Of a DNA stretch of 64,000 nt, positions 13,219-24,590 are shown piece after piece. This stretch comes from Tiliqua scincoides (Eukaryota > Chordata > Lepidosauria > Squamata > Scincidae): NCBI RefSeq assembly GCF_035046505.1, contig NC_089822.1, forward strand, positions 98,216,659 to 98,280,658, written 5' to 3'. Both the position numbers and the translations under genes were made by a program. Below the pieces are notes generated by a model that was not told the DNA's origin, made no database searches, and was given only the letters and a program-made list of their open reading frames with translations. How positions within the stretch are numbered: the first letter of the stretch is position 1; each line of letters begins with the position of its first letter.

Positions 13219-14483
13219 CAGTGGTACTCAAACTTTTCCAGTCCATGGACGCCTGTGGCTGTTGGCCATGATTCCCCATCATATTCCTGAGGGCTGGAAG
13301 TGACATCATTAAACAGGAAGTGACCAGAAATATTAACTATATTGATATTAATTATATTAATCATATCATTAATTAAATGCAGATCTTAAAAATATATTAT
13401 TAATACACAGCAATATACATGCTTTATAAATGATCAGCTGCTGATCACTGTTGGAGACAGCATGCTGGAGTAGGTAGATTTTGTCTGGTCCAGGAGGACT
13501 CTTTTTTTTTTTTTTTTAATTTTGTAAGCATGCCAATTGAATTGTTTTATCAAATGAACTTTGTGAACACCCAGTCTGACCAACGTGACACACACACACA
13601 CACCCCTGTGGACCCCAATCCAACTAGTCATTTCTCCCATTCTCCTTGGATAGGATTGAACACTTTATTAATTAAATTATATTAAATTTTTCCAGCAGCT
13701 GGTGGGGAAAATAAAAATAGACCATGAAAATATATCAGAGCTGATAAGGGTTTGGTTAGGAGGCTGATTTGTCTCCTGTACTAGGAGATGCACAGCTCAA
13801 TCCTCTGCATGTCTACTCAGAAGTAAGTTCCATTACAGTCAATGGGGCTTACTCCCAGGAAAGTGTGAATAGGATTGGGCTGGCAATCACTTCTTCAATG
13901 GCTGATAAGTATTCCCTTCAAATAGCAAGATTCATCACTTTAAAAATACAGCCTCTCCTCTTCAGTCAAACAAGATTTATAAATCACTTTAAAAACTGTT
14001 CCCTTTTTCTGCTCTTGGCCAAGTAAAGTGTGTGCTTGTCTCTCCCCCCCCCCCCCTTTGCCAGCTGCATGGAAACAACTTTAAGAGCCCTGGTGACTGG
14101 TAAAATAGGAAGCGTTTTATTTGGGGAGGGGGAGGAAAGCAGGAAGGTTTGGAGATCGAAAGGGGGAAGTGGAAGAGGGAGGAGTTGAAAAGAGAGATTT
14201 CACTTTGATGAGAAGTGATCCCAGGCTGGGAACTAGGAACCAACCAGACAAGGATCAATGCAGCGAACATAGAAGGCGGCATAGAAGGCGGAGAGGAGGG
14301 AGAAGAGGGTGGGCAGGAGGGAGCAGCTGAGCAACCCCCCCCCATTTCTTCTGCTTTAAATAAAAAGTGCAGAAGACAGAGGGGCTCGCATTCTGCCCTG
14401 GAAAGATGGTATGACTGTATCGCTGCGAGAGGACATCCCTGTGCCTCCCCAGGGAGCCGCGCATCACAGTTTGAATAACACTG
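13219..14483. mobile_element. non-autonomous hAT, 1.27 kb, exact target duplication
   Basis: Left end CAGTGGTACTCAAACT, right end AGTTTGAATAACACTG, and identical 8-bp flanks GGGTAGGA (13211-13218 and 14484-14491). The interior holds a T-run, (AC)n at 13586-13603, a roughly 90-bp MITE (13792-13882), poly-C and purine-rich stretches, and no recognisable transposase. Confidence 0.8.
13792..13882. mobile_element. short palindromic MITE inside a hAT
   Basis: GCTCAATCCTCTGCATG, TACTCAGAAGTAAG, ATGGGGCTTACTCCCAGG and ATAGGATTGGGCTG; inserted within the hAT at 13219-14483. Confidence 0.75.
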
Positions 14484-15402
14484 GGGTAGGAGATAGGCTC
14501 ATCTCCTTCCACATAGTGAACGGGGCAGTGGTGGGCACATCTCCCTTCTGGAGGGTGCAGGAATAGAAACTTGGCATCTTTCTTTCTCAATGGGATCTTA
14601 CTGAACAGCAGGCAGGGGCAGTGAAGGGCAAGAGATCACCTTCTGCCATCCCTGGTTAAATCTCCACTGGCAGAGCTTCTTTTGCACACTCTCTCCTAGC
14701 CTCTCCCTCTCTGAATTCAGAATTCCTGATCCTTCCAAACAAAGTGATCTCTCAGAGTTTCCCTGAAAGAAATCCTTAGAACAACAAATAGCTGGCAGCA
14801 TCTTTAAGCTTGCGAGACATTTGGAAGTGTTGGGTTTCTTAAGTGGAATTTATACAAGGAAATAAGGGTTGGATCCTAAGGGCACTTTGATTTTTTAATG
14901 ATATACTGACATTCCACTTTCCCAGGTTCTTGTGGGTGAGCTAAATACCTCAGCAAGACAAAGTTTACCTTGCCCACTAAAGTGAGGAGCACAGCCCTTG
15001 CCATCTTCTTCTGTGTCATATAATTGGGAGTAAACACAGAACCACCTCTTGCCTGCTGTGGGATTTTGATTTGGCTCTCAGGCAAAGGCAGAAGATCAGA
15101 GTCCTCATGTTCATTCTAGACTTGGCCTGTAATCCACAGGCTACAAAGGTCCTGCCAATTGTATCGGAATCACGGAAGATTCTCCAGGAGATATTGTGGT
15201 GCTAGCAGTGGCCCCTTGCTCAAGATTAGCCAGGAAACCTAGTTAACCCCAGGGCTCTAATCACTATTGGGTGTGCTACACATCTGCAGCCACTAGAGAC
15301 AGCCAGGTCATTGCAGGGATAAAAGCAGCACCTGAAGCAATGTGAATTTGTGGGTTGTAGTTGGAGAGAAAGGAGCCTTGCCGGTTTATTGGACTGGCAT
15401 TT

Positions 15403-15495
15403 TGGCACACTAGCTCATGGACTGGTGGACAAGTGCCTTTCTGGCACACTAGATCATGTACTGGAGGATAGACAGTGAACTGGCACACTGACTGA
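15403..15495 (+). repeat. 39-bp tandem repeat, about 2.4 units
   Basis: TGGCACAC starts recur at exactly 15403, 15442 and 15481. The first two units share CTAG(C/A)TCATG(G/T)ACTGG. No longer array. Confidence 0.7.
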
Positions 15496-16223
15496 CAAAC
15501 TAACCAAACAGAGACTGCTAAGTGGTGGAGGCTTAAGGTAGCACTGCTGTACCTGAAAGAACTGCTGCTTGAAGGACCCTGCAGGGAGGGAGGAGGGAAG
15601 GGAGGAGGGACCCTGCAGCCTTACAGGCAAGTAACCTAATAGTTGCCTCTGGTTTCAGATCATAAGGTTCCTTATTCACATGCTGGGCTCTCTGACAGTG
15701 AGGTGCTTTAAACATTTGAAATGTACTATATAAAGGCTGGTGTTGTGTCCAAGATAGTGCATACCTAGGACATGGGGGGGGGGGTTTGTAGATTGAAACT
15801 GCAGGCACATTCACACAGGCACACTCTTTCAATCAAAAAGATACACATACTGTATATCTTCTCAATCAGCTCTCAGAAGAGTGGGTTAGCATTCAGGATA
15901 ATTCAGTGAATACTGTGCCCTCTCTTTTCCCCGGCTTAGGGATGGGGCTGTGCTTTCTGGACAATTGGGGGATGTCGATGGGATTCCCTTGTATCTGTCA
16001 GCCATAGTACCGTCAGAGCATCTTGGTGCTACCTGACTCCCAATGTATCTGCCCAAATATCCTTAATGAGAAGGGGGTGTGGGCATTGCATGAGGCTACC
16101 CTTCTGCAACTGGTGGATTCATCCAACACGGCAATTCAAGCTTCCCAGGCACACTTCAGATGCACTCATGCGCTTCAACACACTGTTTGGGGAAATGCTG
16201 GGCTTCCACAAGCCAAGTAATCC

Positions 16224-16290
16224 CCCATTTTTGCCTAGCCCACAGCTGTGCACATTTGGTCCCTGTTGCATATATGCAAGGCAGAAATGC
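16224..16290. mobile_element. hairpin MITE, second copy of the 73-bp family
   Basis: CCCATTTTTGCC ... GGCAGAAATGC with the same middle (GCACATTTGGTCCCTGTTGC). TTAA follows on the right; the left flank is TAAT, so the duplication is decayed. Confidence 0.55.
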
Positions 16291-17699
16291 TTAAAACAGA
16301 GCCCTGCTAGCCTCAAATACTCGTACATTCACTTCAATGAATTCCAAGTCAAAAGTGATGACTGGTGCTGCAATGCCTAAAAGGAACTCAAATCAGCAAA
16401 ACTTTAATTCACATGCAAATGTCTGCCCTAATTTCACCCACACAACAACCTGCTGTTGAGTAAGAACCCATTGAGAAAGAAAGGTGCCAAGTTCCTATTT
16501 CTGCACCCTCCAGAAGGGAGACATGGTGCTAAGGGAAGGAAAGAGGAAGCTGGAAGCACCATAACCCACACAGTGCTCCTTGGAAATGCTTTGTAACATC
16601 CTTTGTTGAAAGAGATGAGGAATGGTGATCATTTTCTGACCTCATCAGTGAACAAACCTCTTCTAGGGAAAATTGGGTAGCCTCCTTTCCTGACACGGTT
16701 AATCATATTTGACAGATTAATTTCCAGGTGATGACAGACTGCAACACAAGCTGAGCACCCTCAGAGTATGAGTTAGCTTCTAGTTCAGATATTAATTTAG
16801 GGTTGATGTGGTTGTTTTTTTTCCCCCCTTCCCTCTTTTAAATGAGGGCTTACTAAGCCACCAATATTGAGCCCACTTTCTCCTCCCAACCCCAGGCAGC
16901 CCAGGAATTTACAGTTGCTCCTCTTGCATGCCAAAAATAACTGATGGAAGACTTGCTGTTAAAGATGCTGTTAAAGATGAAGCATCTTTGCAGTGTTTGC
17001 TGTGAAGACCCCAGAAAGCTGAGATGCGGCGATGTGGAGTAATGGCCCTTAGGGCCAAACCAGACATTACATGCAGCTCTCTGTAATCACCCTGATGACC
17101 CTTCTCAAAATAGAAACATTGGTGGAGTTCTGATAAAACATGGGAGAAGACATTTAAATCTTTCCTTGCCTCCTCACTCCAAATTGCCAGCAAGAAGCCA
17201 GACATCCACGTGGGAATGTCTGTGCAGCCCTCCTACCCCACCAGTGTATGACATTTGTAGGTCGAACAGGGAGTCAGTCTCGACATTCAACAGACCCTTT
17301 CCAATCCTGCCCTCTCTACTTCCGCTCCAATCAACACAGTGTACACAAATGGGCATCCTACCTGGCTAATATAGAGAGTGGGACTTGGCATTTATATAAC
17401 ATTTAGGGCATTTCACTGCAATGGGGTGTGTCCTGGGGTCCTGTTCCTAATAGCAGTTTTCATTTTCCTTCCCAGATTCCTGCTGGGATGGAAATCGGGA
17501 GCTTCCCAAGTTCTGTAACACTCACTGTCATGCCAAGCAGTTGCTATGCTTTGTGCCCTGAAGAAATTTGGATTCAAGAACTGATGAGGTTTGTTTCCTC
17601 CTGATCTGTGACTTGCTATTTATTGTTTCAGATTTTTACATGACAAGCTTATTTATACTACTGTTAACTTCATTGGTACCAGTAATTGTTATAGCTTGC

Positions 17700-17830
17700 T
17701 CCCAAAGAATCCTGGGAATTATAGTTTGGTGAGGATTATTGAGACATCGCTGTTCCAGAATCCTTCCCTCACCCTCCTTCCCCTAACTACAATTCCCAGG
17801 GTTCCCAAGAAGAGGAAATTACAATCAAAC
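17700..17830. repeat. inverted-repeat element
   Basis: AGAATCCTGGGAATTATAGT faces AACTACAATTCCCAGGGTTC about 60 bp later, with GGTGAGG/CCTCACC further in. Looks like an old interspersed foldback repeat; family not named. Confidence 0.5.
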
Positions 17831-19372
17831 CAGTTTAAGACTATGGTTTAGACATACTGCTAAATAGTGGGTCCATGTGAATAAAGGAAGGCATTTAGAT
17901 AACGGCTCAACACACTTATTTCATCTTCAGAACAGAACCTGGCAATGAAAAAAACAAGGCAAACACTTCTGGCTTTATACCCTTTAGGTTCACCCAGATT
18001 CCCCATATTTGGTGCTGTTGAAACACTAAACTAGAGGGCCAATCGGATGGTAGGATTTTGATCCACCACCCAATTGGCCAGCCATAAGACTGCGCCAATT
18101 GGTTATGCAAGATTTTAATGCTGCATAACACATAACCTGTGATCTTCCTATTTTAAGAGAAAGCTTCCAACATCTTTTTCTTTGGGGTAATTAATTTCAT
18201 CCCCTGCGTCACATTTCATTCATTAAAAGTTCTCAGCATTTCCTGATTCTGTTTTCTAAAGCTCATCTTGACTGCTAATGCAATTCCTCATACCTTTTGT
18301 CACCTTAGCCATCTTAAATTATGTCTCATTAGAGCTGATTTTCCCTGTATCGATGCAATTAAACAAGTTACAGTATCTGGAGAATGCCTGGCTCTCTTTT
18401 ACATGACACCATTCACCATAGGAACTGAATGTCAAGATCACCTCCTGGTCTTTCCACTAATATAAATCAAGCTGCCAGGATCTGGGCTGGGTCTTTTGGC
18501 CAGAGGCCATTCAGGTCAGAAATCTAATGTGCACAATGCAGTCTAAATTGCAGCACAGTAAAGGAGGACCAGATTCAAAAGTTCAAAGAGAAATCCAGGC
18601 TACGAAATGATAGTGTAGAACTACCAAAGTACATTCAATAGTTGGTTGAACCAGAGAGTGAAGAAGGCAGGTGTAATACCTGGAGAGCAGTGGAACTAAT
18701 TTAGAAGCACCCTTGCTACATGATGTACTAGTGCACCTTTTCTTGTCTTAGGCTGTTCTGCAACAAAATGGTTCAGGAACTTCACTGTTGTGGGCAGTGC
18801 TGATTGGTTAGTGTCTGAAACCATGACTTTTCGGAGCCTTATTTCAAGTAAATGACAGTTCTCTGAGTTTATACATCATGTGGCCGATGAGAAGGTGATA
18901 AAGCCAGAAAAGTGGATTGTGCAGAAATGGCCTTCTCGGTGGATATGTTTGGACTCACAGAAGCTTTTGCTTATTGAATTAAAAAAAATTTATTGTGTCA
19001 CTGCAAAGAGCCACAACAGTGGTGATCCTGGCCCCTGTGCCTCCTGGGGCCAGGACCACAAAATGCCACACACCCCCATCAAATAGAATGCTGCCCCCCC
19101 AATCATCACTTCTCAGGGCAGGAGGCTTTCTGAAGGCTCCAAATGGCCTAAAGCTTCACTTTGGGCTTTTGTCCAAAAACTGGAAGTGGAGTTTAAAGGC
19201 CATCCAAAGACTGCCACAATAAGTACATGAGTGCCAATGGATGCCTTTCTTACCTTTTTTGGCATGCCAGGGTGCTGATCCTGCTCCCCCAAGGATGCTA
19301 TTTAATATTTTAAAAAAAAACAGCAGCAACCATGCATTTAACACAACATGCAGTTTGACCCTCCGTTTCTAA

Positions 19373-19440
19373 GGCTGCAATCCTATACATTGGCTACAGT
19401 CAGACTTGCTTCTGAGTAAACAAGGCTAGGCTTGGAATGT
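19373..19440. mobile_element. short palindromic MITE, partial
   Basis: GGCTGCAATCCTATACAT after TAA, and CTTGCTTCTGAGTAAAC; the right part is decayed. Confidence 0.5.
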
Positions 19441-19471
19441 AGGTGAACAAGAATCCAAGGTTCTAGACAGC

Positions 19472-19620
19472 AACTGTTACCCTGCACATGCCTGATCTCG
19501 TCTGATCTTGGAAGCTAAGCAGGGTCAGGCCTGGTTAGTACTTGGATGGGAGACCGCCTGGGAATACCGGGTGCTGTAGGCTTATACCAGAGTCTTTCGA
19601 GACTGAAGGTTGCCAACCAG
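19472..19620 (+). mobile_element. 5S-rRNA-derived SINE, copy 2
   Basis: 149 bp, the best-preserved copy by eye: 5S body with AAGCTAAGCAGGGTCAGG and TGGGAGACCGCCTGGG, then the tail ATACCAGAGTCTTTCGAGAC and GGTTGCCAACCAG. Lies 32 bp after a partial short MITE. Confidence 0.85.
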
Positions 19621-20991
19621 CACTATACCTCAACCAGTGTTCAATATACAGCAGTCCTCTTAAGTGAACCACCCTACTGTACATTTGACAGACATCCGAC
19701 TGTACCGGTGAGTGGAGTGCTGTTCTCTGTATTTTGCTGGGGTAGACTGCTACTCCTGCACTATGGTGTCTGCTGCCACACAAGCCCTGGATGTTACTGT
19801 ATAATAAATATACAATGCCATTAACATTGCATACCTCTTTTCACTTAAAAAAAGTTCTCAAAGTAGCTTACATAGCAAAAGGAATGAGAAGATGGTCCCA
19901 TGTCCCAAAGGAGCTCACAACCTTAAAAGTAACACTAAGAAGACCCCAGCAAATGGTTTCTGGCCCAGTCACAATGTAGAGTGAAGTGGCTGCTTTGAGC
20001 AGAGAGCTGGTGGAGGCGGTGGCCCTCTAGCTCACCAGTTGCTTCACAACCCAGTTGCTTCACAATGCATGTCAATCCTAGCTCACTGAGAGCAAACAAG
20101 AGGAGGGTTGGAACAGCCATGGCAACTGCAGAAGCGATGCCACAGACAGATGGATGCTTCAGAGGGCCAGTGTTCTGCTGACTCTGTGGCTTGAAGAGCA
20201 ATCAAAACGTGCTAGCTTTGCCTCCCCACCTGAATGAGTAAGAAGGAGGTGGAAGCAAAGAAACCCCACCCCACCTCTCTTACCTGTCCTCCACCAATGC
20301 CTGCAATTCCTGCCCAACCATTTCTTGGTAGGAAATGGCATACTTGGCATACTGTGAAGTGCAGAGGATGCTGGGAATGGAAGGTTATTCTGTGTGCTTC
20401 CAGCCTGCGTGCTTCAGGAAAGGACAAGGCAGCAGAGATACATGTAAGCTGGGGGCTTTGGGAGCACTGTGCTGCTCTTCAGTGCCTCACAGCGGCTCAG
20501 CCTGATTTAAATGTCCAAGCGAGAAGGAGAAGGCAACAGCGGCAACTTAGGTGCATGCACAGAACATTTTCTGAGGGGTCTGAAAACGAGGGCACTGTTT
20601 CAGACATCACTTCAACCAGGGCCATAGCTGGGGGGGCAGAGGGTTTTTGCCAGCAGTTCCCCCCCCCCGCATTTTTTCCACACTTGTCATGTAAAAGTGG
20701 TTCAGTGTCCTCCAATTTAGCTCCTGTTCCTTGAGAGCTCAGCCCCTCCCTGCAGGCAGCCTCCTCCAATTAGCTCAGGCTGCTGATGCTTAGTAACTCA
20801 CCTTAGGGGCCAATCATAGCAACCTGCTGATAGTCACAGGACACCAGAGAGGCAGGCATGAAAAAGCCTGGAGGGAATGTGCTCAGTGCCTTCAATCACC
20901 TTCCTGGGAGCTGAGTGGCTCTGCAGGCACTTTGCAGGACCCTGGAGGCTGCTGCTGAGTGACTCTGGCCTCATTTGGGGTGAGCAGACAG

Positions 20992-21265
20992 GAGATTTTG
21001 GATGGGCCATTTCTGCTGTTTAGGTCTGGCAGGGCCTTTCTCTTTGGGGGGGGGGGGAAGAGAAAAGCATGGCTCTGGCATCTGAGATTTCGGATGGACC
21101 ATTTCTGCTGTTTGGGTCTGGTAGGGCCTTTCTCTTTGGGGGGGGGGAAGAGAAAAGCATAGCTCTGGCATCTGAGATTTTGGATGGACCATTTCTGCTG
21201 TTTGGGTCTGGTAGAGCCTCTCTTTGGGGGGGGGGGGGAGAGAAAAGCATAACTCTGGCCTGCCA
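20992..21265 (+). repeat. about 91-bp tandem repeat, 3 units
   Basis: Units begin with GAGATTT at 20992, 21084 and 21174, a period of 90-92 bp. Each contains the block CATTTCTGCTGTTT, a run of G and AGAGAAAAGCAT. Units differ mainly in G-run length. An inverted partial copy of the same block follows at about 21282-21309, so the array ends in a foldback. It lies in the outer hAT just before the transposase remains. Confidence 0.85.
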
Positions 21266-21421
21266 GAGCCTACCATGTCCTACCAGACCCAAACAGCAGA
21301 AATGGTCCAATAATTTTATAAAATTATTCCAAAGAATGCCATTTACCAATCCCCAGAAATTCAAAATGAAATAAAGTAATGACTGATCTCATTCAAGAGG
21401 AAGTTTCCAATGACATAAAGA

Positions 21422-22501
21422 ATGCAGATGTCCCATTTTTTTTCTGTCTTGGAGGATGGAACAAAAGACAAAAATCAAAGAGAAAATATAGCAATTGCTA
21501 CTAGATATGTTAAAGATGGTGAAATTTATGAATCCATGCTACCCCTAGAGACAACAACCGCTTTGGATGCTGAGACTTTTACAAACACAACTTTAGATAC
21601 ATTCCGAAGGTATGGTTTAAATCCTAACGATCTGTTGAGCCAATGTTATGATGGAGCATCAGTTATGAGTGGCAAGAAAGGTGGTGTCCAGGCATTAATT
21701 AAAAAAAAAACAACTGAAGAAAGAAATTCCATACGTCCATTGTTTTAACCACAGGCTGCATTTAGTTATAGTTAAAGCAGCTGAAGTTGTGCCAATGGTG
21801 AGGGCATTTTTTGGACAATGTGTGGAATTATACAACTTTTTGTCCCGTGGGGTAGTAGCTGCTGAGTATAAGGCAAAGCTCTTTCTCGTCTGCTGGAACA
21901 GAGATGGCCAGGACATCTTCAGGTATGTAGGACAATTTTTGAAGAATACAAACATATATCAGAAATTCTTGAACTAATATCAATAAATAATGGAAAAAGA
22001 TTTGCTGGGGAAGATGTGGTTCTTAGCACTGGTCTCCATCTTATAATGTGTAAGCAAGAGTTTGGATTTTGTCTAATGGTAATGGAAAATATTTTGGAAA
22101 CTCTTTCTCCTGTAGATAAGGGACTCCAAAGTCATGAAATTTCCTTGGAGCAGGACTATAACTTAATTCAAGCTACAGAAAGTTCACTAGAAGACTTAAG
22201 AAACAGTGAGACTTTGAAATCAATTCTGCAGGAAACATCAAAACTGGCTAAAGAGGAAGAAGTGAAAATGTCAAGGAAAAGGAAATTTAATTCCTTACTT
22301 GATGATTATGTGGTGTCTGAAACAACAGGTAACAGAGCATCATGTCGCAACACCCACAGTAAGCATGCTTCTGACTTTTTTGAAATTCTGGATGTAGTGC
22401 TAGCTGAAATAAAAAGAAGATTCCACGACAATGAAGAGATTCTTCAGGCAATAACTGCAGCAGAAAATTTAGATGATGAAAATGTAGGCTTAGTTATCTA
22501 A
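21422..22501 (+). pseudogene. broken hAT transposase, N-proximal and middle part
   Basis: Three open stretches on the + strand (21422-21748, 21789-21977, 22016-22501) read as consecutive parts of a hAT transposase. The first contains an SVLEDGTKD stretch at the expected first catalytic Asp, then IAIATRYV and QCYDGASVMSG, the conserved block of ZMYM/DUF4371-type hAT transposases. The third is a charged helical segment of the insertion-domain kind ending just before the inner hAT. The stretches are separated by frame changes and stops, and the expected N-terminal zinc-finger region (TTF or BED type) is not recognisable upstream, where a tandem repeat lies instead. This is a transposon pseudogene, not a domesticated host gene. 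Confidence 0.75.
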
Positions 22502-22719
22502 AAAATTTCAATATTACCATTCCAAGTAAAGAAGAAATGAAAGTAGTAAAACATTTCCTTGAGAAGAACAAAATTGAAAAGCGAAATTTCTTCAGTGAAA
22601 TATACAAACCTTTGTATATTGTTATACAATATACCAGGGGTGCCCAATACGTCGATCGGGATCGACCAGTCAATCCCGAGGCAAAATTAGTCGATCGCGG
22701 AGCCCTGTCTGTAGGCACT

Positions 22720-22769
<50 letters not shown>
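22720..22769 (+). repeat. (CA)n microsatellite
   Basis: About 25 uninterrupted CA units lie between the left terminus of the inner hAT and its GC-rich passenger. Confidence 0.95.
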
Positions 22770-22772
<3 letters not shown>

Positions 22773-22779
22773 GACTGGC

Positions 22780-23340
22780 AAGCCACAGTCACCCAGCCGG
22801 GCTCCCCCCCCCAACTCTGCCCCCTCGCAGGAGCCCCCGAGCCTGCTCAAGGCGTGCGAGGATCGTGCTGGCCGCAGGGCGGAGGATCGGGGCCGAGGCT
22901 GGCCGGGCAGCTCTGGGCGCCTGGCAGGCTCCCTCCTCTGCCCCATGCTGGCTGCAGGGCTTCCTTGGGGGGCGTCGGAGAAGGTGGCGCCGGAGAAGGA
23001 AGCCGAGGGAGTCTGCAGAGCCGAGGACAGCCGGGGAGGAGGGAGCACAGTCTGGCAGCGGCGTGCCCGAGGAAGAGGAGGAGGAGGAGGAAGTAGCAGA
23101 CCTGAGGGGAGGGGCTCCCCCCGCCGCCCACCCCCCATGGTCTAGGCGTTTCATTTCTCTAGGCAGCGTTCCCGGGTCCGCCCGTGCCTGGATGGAGAGG
23201 GCCGCCCTTTCTGGTCCCATGAGCGGATGTTTGAAATCTCTGTTGATGCCTCCGGGCCAGCCGCGAAGTTGTGGGCGCTGCTGCCCCCCCTTCCTGCGGG
23301 CTCTCCCTGGGAGGTGAGAGCTTGAAGTGGGGCAGGCGGG
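22780..23340. other. GC/CpG-rich passenger inside inner hAT
   Basis: About 560 bp of GC- and CpG-rich sequence with long open frames on both strands, mostly low-complexity (Ser, Pro, Arg, Glu runs). I recognise no protein in any frame. It is as GC-rich as the SHB promoter, unlike the surrounding transposon. It could be a captured host promoter or first-exon fragment, or simply the element's own GC-rich interior. Confidence 0.5.
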
Positions 23341-23381
23341 TGACAGTGGCTGTCAGTGGCATCTGCCTTCTTGGGTCCATC

Positions 23382-23845
23382 TGTGTGGGTGTGTGTGTGT
23401 GTAGTCGGGGTGGTGATGGTGGGGGTGTTTTGTGTGTGTGGTGGTGGGGTGGGGTGGAGTGGAGTATGTGTGTGGTGGAGTGTGTGTTGTGTGTGCGTGC
23501 AGTGGGGGTGGTGGGGGTGAGGTGTGTGTGTTGGTGATGGTGGTGGAGGTGTTTTGTGAGTGCGGTGGCGGTGGGGTGTGTGGTGGGTGGGGGCTATTTT
23601 GTGTTTGTGGTGGGGTGGAGTGGTGTGTGTGTGGTGGAGTGTGTGTGTGTGTAGTGGGGGTGAGGTGTGTGTGTTGGGGATGGTGTTGGAGGTGTTTTAT
23701 GAGTGGGGTGGGGTGGGGGTGGGGCTGTTTTGTGTGTTTGGTGGTAGTGGGGTGTGTGTGGAGGGTGATGGTGGGGATGGTGTGTGTGTTTTGTGTGTGG
23801 TGGGGCTGTTTTGTGTGTATGTGGGGTGGGGCTGTCCTCTTCTTA
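23382..23845 (+). repeat. GT-rich minisatellite
   Basis: About 460 bp of imperfect repeats built from GTGTGTGT, GGTGGGGTG and GGTGTTTTGTG blocks, with a loose higher-order period of the order of 90-130 bp. The + strand is almost free of C, giving strong strand asymmetry and many runs of three to five G. Confidence 0.85.
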
Positions 23846-24129
23846 CAGGCTTATTTGCAATAAATGCACATTTTGCTGCCTGGAATAGGATGTTGAATAG
23901 AACAGGACGTTGTATATACATAGGTCATGGGTACATCTTGTTGTCAGGATTTGGGAAAACATGTGGCTCTTCCAGGCCACCAGACACAAAAAACATCTGG
24001 ATGGTGGGAGGAGAGAAGGGGGGGCTGCTTTAGCATTAAGGAGAAGCACAACTGGCATATTTCTTGTGCTGTTAGCTTTCGTCAGCCTTGCCAAATGTGT
24101 CTGTGTGTGTGTGTCTATGTTGATCTGTT

Positions 24130-24590
24130 TTCCCCCTTTCTTCTTTTGTGGGACTCAAGGCAGTCACAGGAGGCGACTGTGAGCTGTGCGCTTGGGTCAC
24201 TGAGGCCGGCGATCCATGCGCCGCTGGGCCGGGGGGCGCACGGCACTGCTCGGGCGGCAGCCAGGAGGCGCTGCCGACCTTAGGGGCAGCCGAGACCCAG
24301 AGAGAGGTGGGCACGCATGGCAGACTTCGGGCACAAAGTTGGACCAGGGTGAGGATGAGGAAGATGGTGGTGGTGGGCTCCCAAATCAGACACTGGGGAG
24401 GAAAGTTCAATGGGGGGGGGTCCTGACTTGGAAAAGTCCCTGTTCCCCTCTTGCCTTCTTGCCCCACTCACTCTGTCCTCTCACTTGTGCCCCCCCTGTA
24501 CAGTGCCCCCCCACTTGTCCCATCCACTCAAGATCCATTCCCCTGGCCCTCATTCATCTACCCCCCCCCCCAGCCACTTAAGCCTGAGTA
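24130..24590. other. second GC-rich piece of inner hAT
   Basis: GC-rich sequence with CpGs near 24180-24310, then C-rich tracts to 24580. A pyrimidine tract followed by AG near 24155 resembles a splice acceptor, but no protein likeness follows, so no gene is called. Confidence 0.35.

Larger units (their letters stand above)
14492..17699. other. intergenic, mostly unannotated
   Basis: Holds the 39-bp tandem repeat and one hairpin MITE listed separately; no exon or further repeat recognised. Confidence 0.55.
17831..20608. other. intergenic, mostly unannotated
   Basis: Contains a partial short MITE and a 5S SINE. The AT-rich part near 18180-18470 lacks repeat signs. No exon seen. Confidence 0.5.

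Noticed and set aside
19472-19620. Functional 5S rRNA gene
   Set aside because: The 5' stem of 5S rRNA is replaced and a LINE-like tail is fused; dispersed copies share both changes, so it is a SINE.
19640-19800. Second Tigger-like element starting near CAGCAGTCCTCTTAAG
   Set aside because: A plausible left end only; no matching right end or TA duplication could be found.
21422-22501. Domesticated host transposase gene (ZMYM- or ZBED-like)
   Set aside because: Frame breaks, missing N-terminal finger, insertions inside the gene, and transposon termini with target duplications show a plain transposon relic.
22494-23138. Long minus-strand open frame (214 codons) in GC-rich DNA
   Set aside because: Its C-terminal half is translated (CA)n microsatellite and the rest is Pro/Arg/Ser low complexity; it crosses the left end of the inner hAT. 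No known protein motif.
22780-23340. CpG-rich block as a host CpG-island promoter
   Set aside because: It lies inside a transposon bounded by a target duplication; no exon or gene likeness next to it. Kept only as a possible captured fragment.
23432-24033. Open frames rich in Val, Cys, Gly, Trp
   Set aside because: They are direct translations of the GT-rich minisatellite; absence of stops follows from composition.
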